Shown here piece after piece: positions 8,819 through 16,219 of a stretch of DNA of 64,000 nucleotides. The notes under the pieces were generated by a model, which ran no database searches, had not been told where the DNA came from, and was given only the letters and a program-made list of their open reading frames with translations. Numbering within the stretch: position 1 is the stretch's first letter; each line of letters starts with the position of its first letter. The position numbers were made by a program, and so were the translations under genes. The DNA is from Streptomyces cirratus (GTDB lineage Bacteria > Actinomycetota > Actinomycetes > Streptomycetales > Streptomycetaceae), in assembly GCF_014650775.1 (NCBI RefSeq), contig NZ_BMVP01000001.1:62001-126000 (forward strand). The letters are read 5' to 3'.

Positions 8819-9955
8819 TCACGCCCGGACGCCCCCGTTGACCACCACCCGCAGCGGCCGCGCCAGCGTCCGTACGTCGGCCCGGGGGTCCGAGCCGTAG
8901 ACCACGAGGTCGGCCGGCGCGCCCTCGGTCAGGCCGGGCCTGCCGAGCCATGCGCGAGCCGCCCAGGCGGTGGCCGAGAGGGCGGCCGACGCCGGGATCC
9001 CGGCCTTCACCAGCTCCGCGACCTCGGCGGCGACCAGACCGTGCGGCAGGGAGCCGCCCGCGTCGGTGCCGACGTAGACCGCGACCCCCGCGTCGTAGGC
9101 GGCGCGCACGGTGTCGTAGCGGCGCTCGTGCAGCCGCCGCATGTGCGCCGACCAGGCCGGGAACTTCGCCTCGCCGCCCGCCGCCAGCTTGGGGAACGTC
9201 GCGATGTTCACCAGGGTCGGGACGATGGCGACCCCGCGCTCCGCGAAGAGCGGGATGGTGTCCTCGGTGAGCCCGGTGGCGTGCTCGATGCAGTCGATGC
9301 CCGCCTCGACCAGGTCGCGCAGCGAGTCCTCGGCGAAGCAGTGCGCGGTGACGCGGGCGCCGAGGCGGTGCGCCTCGGCGATGGCCGCCTCGACCTCCGC
9401 GCGCGGCCAGCAGGCGGTCAGGTCCCCGGCGTCGCGGTCGATCCAGTCGCCGACCAGCTTGACCCAGCCGTCGCCGCGCCGGGCCTCGCGCCCGACGTAC
9501 TCGACGAGGTCGGCCGGCTCGATCTCGTGTGCGTAGTTGCGGATGTAGCGGCGGGTCCGGGCGATGTGCCGGCCCGCCCGGATGATCTTCGGGAGGTCTT
9601 CGCGGTCGTCGATCCAGCGGGTGTCCGAGGGCGATCCGGCGTCGCGGATCAGGAGGGTGCCGGCGTCGCGGTCGGTGAGCGCCTGGCGTTCGGCGGTTTC
9701 GGCGTCGACCGGGCCGTGGGCGTCGAGGCCCACGTGGCAGTGCGCGTCGACCAGGCCGGGCAGGGTCCAGCCGGTGACGGTGGTGATCTCGCGGGCGGCG
9801 CGCGGCCGCTCGTAGGAGATCCGGCCGCCGATCACCCACAGTTCGTCGCGCACGTCGTCGGGCCCGACGAGCACCCGCCCTTTGACGTGCAGCACTTCGC
9901 CCCCGGACCTGCCGTCGGCCCGGCCCGCTCCGCCCACCTCACGCGCATCGCTCAT
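8819..9955 (-). CDS. Metal-dependent amidohydrolase family protein
   Basis: The 378-residue enzyme has the amidohydrolase superfamily layout. The first metal motif VDAHCHVG (His72, His74) follows a short beta-sandwich. A lysine in GWVKLVGDW sits where the carboxylated lysine is expected. VTAHCFAED and CIEHATGL supply further His ligands, and GTDAGGSLPHG supplies the catalytic Asp. It resembles the imidazolonepropionase/prolidase branch. The substrate cannot be read from the sequence. It stands alone between the wall protein and the divergent aminotransferase, 37 bases from the latter's GTG. Confidence 0.85.
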   Translation of the reverse strand: MSDAREVGGAGRADGRSGGEVLHVKGRVLVGPDDVRDELWVIGGRISYERPRAAREITTVTGWTLPGLVDAHCHVGLDAHGPVDAETAERQALTDRDAGTLLIRDAGSPSDTRWIDDREDLPKIIRAGRHIARTRRYIRNYAHEIEPADLVEYVGREARRGDGWVKLVGDWIDRDAGDLTACWPRAEVEAAIAEAHRLGARVTAHCFAEDSLRDLVEAGIDCIEHATGLTEDTIPLFAERGVAIVPTLVNIATFPKLAAGGEAKFPAWSAHMRRLHERRYDTVRAAYDAGVAVYVGTDAGGSLPHGLVAAEVAELVKAGIPASAALSATAWAARAWLGRPGLTEGAPADLVVYGSDPRADVRTLARPLRVVVNGGVRA

Positions 9956-9992
9956 GGCGGCACCTTACGTCCGTGCTGGGTAGGCTCGGCCG

Positions 9993-11087
9993 GTGACCCC
10001 GGACGAAGAGAGCACCGCCGTGACCCACCCCCTGCTGGACCTCCCGCCGCTGACCGCCGCCCGTTTCGCGTCGATCGAGCGGGGGGTGGCCGAGCTGCTC
10101 GGTACCCGCGAGGACGTGGTCGTCACGCAGGGCGAGGCGCTGCTGCCGCTGGAGGCGTGCATCCGCTCGGGGGCCCGTCCCGGTTCGACCGCCCTGAACA
10201 TCGTGACGGGACCGTACGGGACCACGTTCGGCAACTGGCTGCGTGACTGCGGGGCGACGGTGGTGGACCTGGCGGTGCCGTTCCACACCGCCGTCACCGG
10301 GGAGCAGGTCGCCGAGGCACTGGCCGCGCACCCCGGGACCGACTTCGTGTCACTGGTGCACGCCGAGGCCGCGACGGGCAACACCAACCCGGTCGCGGAG
10401 ATCGGCGAGGCCGTACGGGCCCACGGCGCGCTGTTCATGCTGGACGCGGTGGCCTCGGTGGCGGCTGAGCCGCTGCTCCCGGACGAGTGGGGCGTGGACC
10501 TGTGCGTGATCGGCGCGCAGAAGGCGATGGGCGGTCCGGCGGGCGTCTCGGCGGTGTCGGTCTCGGAGCGCGCATGGGCCCGTTTCGCCGAGAACCCGGC
10601 CGCGCCCCGGCGCTCGTACCTGTCGCTGCTGGACTGGAAGGAGCGCTGGATCGACGCCGGCCGCACGACGCTGCTGCACGCTCCCGCGCAGCTGGAGATG
10701 CTGGCGCTGGAGGCCTGCCTGGACCGGATCGCCGCCGAGGGGCTGCCCGCGGTGGCGGGCCGGCACGCGGCGGCAGCCGCGGCGACCCGGGCGGGCGCGA
10801 CGGCGCTGGGCGTGGCCCCGTACGTCCCGGTGGCCGTGGAGGCGGCGCCGGTGGCGACGACCCTGCGGGTGGCGGACGCCTCGGCGGTGGTGGCGAAGGC
10901 GCTGGCGGCGGACCCGGCGGCCCCGCTCGCGGCGGGCGGCGGGGCGCTGGCCGGAGAGATGGTCCGGGTCAACCACTACGGTCCGGCGGCCTCACCGGAC
11001 GCGGTACGGGCGTCGTTGACGGCGCTGGCCTCCGCCCTGTCGGTCGACCCCGCCCCGGCGCTCGCCGCGGCGGCCGCGGCCTGGTAG
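9993..11087 (+). CDS. Class V PLP-dependent aminotransferase (alanine-glyoxylate/serine-pyruvate-like)
   Basis: The 364-residue protein is a fold type I, class V enzyme. Asp151 in MLDAVAS pairs with the PLP nitrogen, and Lys177 in GAQKAMGGPAG is the Schiff-base lysine; this block is typical of the serine-pyruvate/alanine-glyoxylate group. TGPYGTTFGNW resembles the cofactor phosphate loop. GTG 9993 gives the longest form. GTG 10020 has a better ribosome site (GAAGAGAG, about eight bases upstream) and may be the real start. The gene ends 24 bases from a second, convergent class V enzyme. Confidence 0.85.
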   Translation: MTPDEESTAVTHPLLDLPPLTAARFASIERGVAELLGTREDVVVTQGEALLPLEACIRSGARPGSTALNIVTGPYGTTFGNWLRDCGATVVDLAVPFHTAVTGEQVAEALAAHPGTDFVSLVHAEAATGNTNPVAEIGEAVRAHGALFMLDAVASVAAEPLLPDEWGVDLCVIGAQKAMGGPAGVSAVSVSERAWARFAENPAAPRRSYLSLLDWKERWIDAGRTTLLHAPAQLEMLALEACLDRIAAEGLPAVAGRHAAAAAATRAGATALGVAPYVPVAVEAAPVATTLRVADASAVVAKALAADPAAPLAAGGGALAGEMVRVNHYGPAASPDAVRASLTALASALSVDPAPALAAAAAAW

Positions 11088-11111
11088 GCGGCCGCCGGGT
11101 ACCGGCGCCGG

Positions 11112-12161
11112 TCAGCCGTCGAGGACGTCCAGCAGCCGGTCGACGTCGGCTTCGGTGTTGTAGAGGTGGAACGAGGCCCGCAGGCCGCCCGCCCGGGCCG
11201 ACGTGACGATGCCCGCGGCCTGTAGCTCGGGCTGGCGGTGGGCCAGGCCGGGAACGGTGACGATCGGCGTCTGCCCGGCGACCGGTTCGTGACCCAGGCG
11301 CGCGAGGCCGGCCCGGTAGCGGTCGGCCAGGGCGGTGTCGTGCGCGTGGACGGCGGCGACACCGATCCGCTCCAGCAGCGCCAGCGAGGGCTCGGCGGCG
11401 TGGTAGCCGAGGAAGGCCGGGGACTCGTCGAAGCGCCGCGCCCCGTCGGCCAGTCGGGGCATCGGCCCGTAGGTGGCTTCCCAGACGGACTCCGCAGCCA
11501 CCCAGCCGGCGTGCAGCGGGATGAGGGTGTCCTCGGCCTCCTCCGACACGGTGAGGTAGGAGGCGCCGCGCGCGCCGAGCAGCCACTTGTAGCCCGCGGT
11601 GACGGTGTAGTCGTAGGGCGCGGCGTCGAAGGGCACGCAGCCCGCCGCCTGCGTCGCGTCGACGAGCATCCGCGCGCCGTGGGCGGCCGTCGCGGCCCGT
11701 ACCGCGGCGAGGTCGGCGGTGCGGCCGTCTGCGGACTGTACGGCGGACAGCGAGACGAGCGCGGTGCCGGGGCCGACGGCTTCGGCCAGCGACTCCAGTG
11801 GGGCGAGCCGGAGTTTGAGGTCGGCGCGCACCACGAAGGGGTTCATCACCGAAGCGAAGTCCCCTTCGGGGCAGAGGACTTCGGCGCCGGCGGGGAGGGC
11901 GGCCGCGACGAGGCCGACGTGGGTCGATACGGAGGATCCGAGCGCCACCCGCTCGACGGGCACGCCGACGAGCCGGGCGAAGGCGGCCCGCACCCGGCCC
12001 ACCCGGTCGAAGTCCCCGAATCCGGCCGGGTCCCCGGCCCCGGCCGCCTCGGCCAGGGCCCGGACCTCGGCGACGGCGGAACGCGGGAGGACCCCGCAGC
12101 TGGCCGTGTTGAGGTAGGTGGTGGAGTGCGCGAACTCGACGCTGAGGGCGGGGAGGTCCAT
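11112..12161 (-). CDS. Class V PLP-dependent aminotransferase (cysteine desulfurase/epimerase-like fold)
   Basis: The 349-residue protein starts with TTYLNTASCGVLPRS, a typical N-terminal block of class V enzymes such as the isopenicillin N epimerase and EgtE group. Asp168 (LVDATQAAG) and Lys192 (TAGYKWLLG) are the cofactor residues. No catalytic Cys loop of a cysteine desulfurase is obvious near the C-terminus. It differs in motifs from the neighbouring convergent enzyme, so the two are not a recent duplication. The reaction is unknown; a lyase or transaminase acting on a small amino acid is most likely. Confidence 0.82.
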   Translation of the reverse strand: MDLPALSVEFAHSTTYLNTASCGVLPRSAVAEVRALAEAAGAGDPAGFGDFDRVGRVRAAFARLVGVPVERVALGSSVSTHVGLVAAALPAGAEVLCPEGDFASVMNPFVVRADLKLRLAPLESLAEAVGPGTALVSLSAVQSADGRTADLAAVRAATAAHGARMLVDATQAAGCVPFDAAPYDYTVTAGYKWLLGARGASYLTVSEEAEDTLIPLHAGWVAAESVWEATYGPMPRLADGARRFDESPAFLGYHAAEPSLALLERIGVAAVHAHDTALADRYRAGLARLGHEPVAGQTPIVTVPGLAHRQPELQAAGIVTSARAGGLRASFHLYNTEADVDRLLDVLDG

Positions 12162-12216
12162 GCCCCCAACTCTGGGCCACGGCCCGGCCCCCGTCCATGC
12201 CCCTTACGGCAGGAGA

Positions 12217-12378
12217 ACGGCCAACTCCCGGAGGGCGGCCTACGCCCGGAGGGCGGCCTACGCCCGGAAGGCGGCCAACTCCCGGAAGGCGGCCAACTCC
12301 CGGAAGGCGGCCTACGCCCGGAAGGCGGCCTACGCCCGGAAGGCGGCCTACGCCCGGAGGGCGGCCCGCCCCCGGGCG
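12217..12378. repeat. 18-bp tandem repeat array, eight clear copies plus one degenerate
   Basis: Copies start at 12217, 12235, 12253, 12271, 12289, 12307, 12325 and 12343, and a decayed one at 12361. The unit is GCGGCCTACGCCCGGAAG or its variant GCGGCCAACTCCCGGAAG. The variants run in the order A-B-B-A-A-B-B-B (A = AACTCC, B = TACGCC). Copies are contiguous, with no spacers. The array fills most of the 239-base gap between the two minus-strand genes on its sides. It is open in several frames, but none has a ribosome site or a recognisable product. Confidence 0.9.
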
Positions 12379-12400
12379 CGGCCGGCCCCCCGGATCCGGC

Positions 12401-13111
12401 TCAGGCCCCGGGGACGGCGCACGCCCCGTCGGGCTCGCAGGTCTCGCCGCCGTCGGCCTCGGGCGCGGTGACCTCGCGGCCGGCCCACGCCTGCTCCAGC
12501 GCCTGGGTGAACACCTCGGCGGGCTGCCCGCCGGAGATGCCGTAGCGGCGGTCGAGGACGAAGAACGGTACGGCGTTCGCGCCCAGCTCGGCCGCCTCGC
12601 GCTCGTCGGCGCGCACGTCCTCGGCGTAGGCCTGGTCGTCGGCGAGGACCGTACGGGCCTGCGCCTCCTCCAGCCCGGCCTCGACGGCCAGCGCCACCAG
12701 CACCTCGGGGTCGAAGACGCTGCGCTCCTCCGCGAAGTTGGCGCGGTAGACCAGGTCGAGCAGTTCCTCCTGACGGCCCCGGGCGGCGGCCAGGTGCAGC
12801 AGGCGGTGGATGTCGAAGGTGTTGCCGTTGTCGCGGCCCTCGACCCGGTACTCCAGCCCCTCGCCGCGCGCACTGGCGGCCACGTGCTCCTCCATGCCGC
12901 GGGCTTCGTCGAGGGTGCGGCCGTACTTCTTGGCCAGCACCTCCACGACGGGCGCGGTCACGCCCTTGGGGCCGTGCGGGTCGAGCTCGAAGGACCGGAA
13001 GACGACCTCCACCTCGTCGCGGTGCGCGAACCCGGCCAGGCCCTTGGTGAACCTGGCCTTTCCGACGTAACACCACGGGCAGGCGATATCGGCCCAAATC
13101 TCTACGCGCAT
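12401..13111 (-). CDS. DsbA family oxidoreductase, FrnE-like
   Basis: The 236-residue cytoplasmic protein has a CPWC active site at residues 11-14 near the N-terminus, followed by the helical insert usual in FrnE and 2-hydroxychromene isomerase-like members. A cis-Pro segment occurs at NAVPFFVLD, and GISGGQP is the family end motif. ATG 13111 is chosen because GAAGG lies just upstream and homologues begin at this residue. FrnE proteins act as disulfide isomerases and help in oxidative stress. A specific partner is not visible. The C-terminal tail has two extra Cys residues (ETCEPDGACAVPGA). Confidence 0.9.
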   Translation of the reverse strand: MRVEIWADIACPWCYVGKARFTKGLAGFAHRDEVEVVFRSFELDPHGPKGVTAPVVEVLAKKYGRTLDEARGMEEHVAASARGEGLEYRVEGRDNGNTFDIHRLLHLAAARGRQEELLDLVYRANFAEERSVFDPEVLVALAVEAGLEEAQARTVLADDQAYAEDVRADEREAAELGANAVPFFVLDRRYGISGGQPAEVFTQALEQAWAGREVTAPEADGGETCEPDGACAVPGA

Positions 13112-13185
13112 GATCCTTCTTCTCTCGGAGGCCTTCCGGCCTGCGGGACCGGACGGTTTCCCCTTCAACCACCTGCCGGAACGTC

Positions 13186-13680
13186 TCATTCCCCGGACGG
13201 GGCCGCCTCCATGCTCAGCCACAGCGTGACGTGGGTGCCGGACCGGGGCAACGCGGGATCCGGGCGCCAGCCGTGGGCGGCGTAGAAGGACTGCGCGCGC
13301 AGGTTGCGCTCGTAGACCTCGAGGCGGGCCTTGCGTGTTCCCGCCCGGCGCCAGGCGTCCAGGCAGGCTGCGTGCAGCGCCGCGCCGGTACCGCGGCGCC
13401 AGTGGACGGGGTCGACGTGCAGCTGGGTGAGGACGCTCTCACCCTCTTGTATGCGGTACGCCGCGACGCCGGTGAGCACGCCGTCCTGCTCGGCGCAGAA
13501 CATCCCGCCCTCGGAGCCGGTCCGCGCGACGGCACGGGCCCAGCCCTCGCGGGTGCGCGCGAGCTCGGCCGCTCCCCCGTACTCCTCCTCGGGGATGTGC
13601 CCCTGGTAGTAGGTGGCCCGTGCCCGGGTGTGCAGGGCGGCGATGGCGTCGAGGTCGTCGAGGCGTGCGGTCCTGATCAT
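13186..13680 (-). CDS. GNAT family N-acetyltransferase
   Basis: The 164-residue protein has the acetyl-CoA binding motif RRGTGAAL at about residues 95-102, preceded by the beta-strand LTQLHVDP, and ends with the YERNLRAQSFYAAHGW block typical of GNAT enzymes. The acceptor substrate is unknown. It lies downstream of the PBP2 gene on the same strand, but a strong hairpin at 13692-13722 separates the two, so it probably has its own transcript. Confidence 0.88.
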   Translation of the reverse strand: MIRTARLDDLDAIAALHTRARATYYQGHIPEEEYGGAAELARTREGWARAVARTGSEGGMFCAEQDGVLTGVAAYRIQEGESVLTQLHVDPVHWRRGTGAALHAACLDAWRRAGTRKARLEVYERNLRAQSFYAAHGWRPDPALPRSGTHVTLWLSMEAAPSGE

Positions 13681-13691
13681 GGATAGGGAAA

Positions 13692-13722
13692 CGCGCCGGG
13701 AACCGTGGCGGTTCCCGGCGCG
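13692..13722 (-). terminator. Hairpin terminator after the PBP2 gene
   Basis: The arms CGCGCCGGGAACC (13692-13704) and GGTTCCCGGCGCG (13710-13722) are perfectly complementary with a five-base loop. It sits 20 bases after the PBP2 stop. No U-run follows, as is usual in this GC range. Confidence 0.75.
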
Positions 13723-13742
13723 GCGGCCCGTGCGGCAGGGGG

Positions 13743-15191
13743 CTACTTACCCAGCCACGCCGCCATCATCTTCTGGGCGATGGGCGCGGCCAGCTTGCCG
13801 CCGCCGATCTCGGAGCGGTCGGTGTCCGAGTTCTCGATCACGACGGCGACCGCGATCTGCTTGCCGTCGCGCTTCCCGTACGAGGTGAACCAGGCGAGCG
13901 GCGACAGGCTGTTGTTCACGCCGCGCTGCGCGGTGCCCGTCTTGCCGCCGACCTCGGCGCCCGCCACCTGCGCGGGCTTGCCGCCGCCCTGCGTGGCGAC
14001 GGTGCGCATGGCGTCCTGGAGCATCGAGGCGGTCTTGGCGTTCATCACCTGGTCCGACTTGGGGTCCTTGAAGCTCTCCAGCACGTTGCCGCCGGAATCG
14101 GTGACCTCCGAGACCATGTGCGGGGCGACGAGCTTGCCGCCGTTCTCGATCGCCGAGGTGACCATCGCCATCTGGAGCGGCGTGGCCTGGACGTCGAACT
14201 GGCCGATACCGGTCTGTGCGACCTGGTCGACCGACATCTTCGCGGACGGGTACTTGCTCGCGGGCCGGGCGGTCACGGGGGTGGCGGTCTCCGTGTTGAA
14301 GCCCAGCTTCTCCGCCATCGCCCGCATCTTGTCCTGGCCGAGCTTGGAGGCCAGTTCGGCGAAGACGTTGTTGCAGGACAGCCGCAGCGCGGTGCGCACG
14401 GACACGTTGTTGCAGGCCTCGTTGCCGGCCTCGCTGGGCAGGGCGGTGCGGGTGCCCGGGATCGTGTACGCGCCGGGGATGCCGGTGGGCGCGTCGATGT
14501 CGGAGACCAGGCCGTTCTCGATGGCCGCCGCCATGGTGACCAGCTTGAAGGTGGAGCCGGGGGCCTGCGGCTTGCGCAGCGCCACGTTCTCCATGGCCTT
14601 GCCCTGATCGGCCGAGAGCTCCTTCCAGGCCTGCTCGTCGGTGGCGCCGGTGATCCGGCCCGGGTCGAAGGAGGGGTTGTTCACCATCGCGAGGATCTGC
14701 CCGGTCGCGGGGTCGATGGCCACCGCGGAACCCTGCTTGCCCTGGAGTGCGTCGTAGGCGGCCTTCTGGACGCCCTTGTCGATGGTGGTCAGCACGTTGC
14801 CCGGGGCGGCCCGCTTGTTGGTGAGGATGTCCATCGGCGTCTTGAGCCGGCTGTCGGAGCCGTTGAGGATGTTCTTGTAGACGCCCTCCAGCATGCTCAC
14901 GCCGTAGGCCTGGGAGCTGTAGCCGGTGATCGGCGCGTACAGCGGGCCGTCGACGTAGGTGCGCTTGTACTGGAAGTCCTTGCCGCCGGTCTTCACCGAG
15001 CCGGTGATCGCCTCGCCGCCCACGATGATGTTCCCCAGCGGGTTCTCGTACTGCCCGATGAGGTTGCGCCGGTTGTGCTTGTCGTCTGCGAGCGCCTGGC
15101 CTTGGTACGCCTGCACCCAGGTGACCCGAACCAAGAGGGCCGCCACCAGAAGCAGACAGAAGACCGACGCGCGCCTGATCGTCTTGTTCAT
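13743..15191 (-). CDS. Penicillin-binding protein 2 (class B transpeptidase)
   Basis: The 482-residue protein has one N-terminal membrane segment (about residues 8-28), then a dimerisation region and a transpeptidase domain. The catalytic motifs are all present: SxxK as S213-TFK, SxN as S272-CN and KTG at 417-419. It cross-links peptidoglycan outside the membrane. The MNKTIRRAS start matches the PbpA group that usually sits beside an FtsW/RodA gene; no such partner is here, so this is likely an additional paralogue. GGGGG directly abuts the ATG, which is an unusually short spacing. An upstream in-frame start (15296) would overlap the IclR gene. Confidence 0.9.
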   Translation of the reverse strand: MNKTIRRASVFCLLLVAALLVRVTWVQAYQGQALADDKHNRRNLIGQYENPLGNIIVGGEAITGSVKTGGKDFQYKRTYVDGPLYAPITGYSSQAYGVSMLEGVYKNILNGSDSRLKTPMDILTNKRAAPGNVLTTIDKGVQKAAYDALQGKQGSAVAIDPATGQILAMVNNPSFDPGRITGATDEQAWKELSADQGKAMENVALRKPQAPGSTFKLVTMAAAIENGLVSDIDAPTGIPGAYTIPGTRTALPSEAGNEACNNVSVRTALRLSCNNVFAELASKLGQDKMRAMAEKLGFNTETATPVTARPASKYPSAKMSVDQVAQTGIGQFDVQATPLQMAMVTSAIENGGKLVAPHMVSEVTDSGGNVLESFKDPKSDQVMNAKTASMLQDAMRTVATQGGGKPAQVAGAEVGGKTGTAQRGVNNSLSPLAWFTSYGKRDGKQIAVAVVIENSDTDRSEIGGGKLAAPIAQKMMAAWLGK

Positions 15192-15292
15192 CCCCCGGAA
15201 AGACGTACGAGCCGCCCCGGACGTTCCGCTCTGCCCCGATTGTGGCCGGGTTCTCACTGGTTCCTCATGATCGCCGGCCGCGGGGGCGCGGC

Positions 15293-16066
15293 TCACATCC
15301 GGCGCGTCACCACGGGCAGCCGGTCGCGGGCCTCGAACAGGGCCGCCTTGATGGTCTGCTCGTGCTGCGGCGTCAGCCGGGCGACCGGCACCGAGCAGCT
15401 GACCGCGTCGCGCGCCGGGGTGCGGTAGGGCACCGCCACGCCGAAGCAGCGCAGTCCGAGGGTGTTCTCCTCCCGGTCGACCGCGTACCCCTGCTCCCTG
15501 ACCAGCGCCAGCTCGTCCACGAGCCGCTCCCGGTCGGTGATGGTGTGCTCGGTGACCGCCTCCAGCCGCCTCGGCAGCAGTACGCGCACCTCGTCGTCGG
15601 TGTGCGTGGCCAGCAGCGCCTTGCCGAGCGCCGTGGAGTGCACGGGCAGGCGCCGCCCGACCCGGGTGAAGGGCCGCAGGTAGTGCTGGGACTGCCGGGT
15701 CGCGAGGTAGACCACGCTCGTCCCGTCCATCCGGGCGAGGTGGATCGTCTCCGTCGTGTCGTCCGAGAGCCGGTCCAGGGTGGGCCGGGCCGCCGCCACC
15801 ACCTCGTCGCCGTCGATGTAGGAGCTGCCGACGAGCAGGGCCCGTACGCCGATGCCGTACCGGGTGCCGGTGGCGTCGGTCTCCACCCAGCCCAGGTTCA
15901 CCAGCGTGCGCAGCAGCATGTACAGGCTGGACTTCGGGAGCGAGAGGTCGTGCTGGATGTCGGCGAGGCTGTGCAGCCCGGGCCTCGCCGCGAAGTGTTC
16001 CAGCAACATGACCGTGCGCACGGCCGACTTGACGGCCGCCGGAGCTCCGGACTCACCTGTGGTCAT
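15293..16066 (-). CDS. IclR family transcriptional regulator
   Basis: The 257-residue protein has an N-terminal winged helix (about residues 12-75, with HSLADIQHDLSLPKSSLYML as the recognition region) and a C-terminal IclR effector domain ending with VPVARLTPQHEQ. It is divergent from an aldehyde dehydrogenase gene, and a perfect palindrome lies at 16161-16180 between the two starts. Control of that dehydrogenase in response to a sugar acid or keto acid is the natural inference. Autoregulation is also likely. Confidence 0.9.
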   Translation of the reverse strand: MTTGESGAPAAVKSAVRTVMLLEHFAARPGLHSLADIQHDLSLPKSSLYMLLRTLVNLGWVETDATGTRYGIGVRALLVGSSYIDGDEVVAAARPTLDRLSDDTTETIHLARMDGTSVVYLATRQSQHYLRPFTRVGRRLPVHSTALGKALLATHTDDEVRVLLPRRLEAVTEHTITDRERLVDELALVREQGYAVDREENTLGLRCFGVAVPYRTPARDAVSCSVPVARLTPQHEQTIKAALFEARDRLPVVTRRM

Positions 16067-16160
16067 CGGCGTTCGTGCCCCTCTTGTCTCGTTTCCCTTG
16101 TCACCGGGAAGACGCGGAAATAGAGTCCACGCTGGATGTGATCATTCATCCACCGGAACG

Positions 16161-16180
16161 GCGTTCAGAATACTGAACGC
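16161..16180. promoter_or_regulatory. Candidate IclR operator palindrome
   Basis: GCGTTCAG and CTGAACGC form a perfect 8-bp inverted repeat around AATA. It lies 40 bases upstream of the dehydrogenase ATG and about 95 bases from the IclR start, inside the divergent intergenic region. Spacing and symmetry fit binding of a dimeric winged-helix regulator. Confidence 0.65.
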
Positions 16181-16219
16181 AGCGCTCGGGTCGGCGTGGA
16201 TCCCAGGAGGCAGTGCGCC

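Noticed and set aside
12217..12378. CRISPR array
   Set aside because: The copies are contiguous with no spacers and there are no cas genes.
12118..12471. Plus-strand frame of 117 residues through the 18-bp repeat
   Set aside because: It would encode an Arg/Ala repeat with no ribosome site, and it overlaps real genes on both sides.
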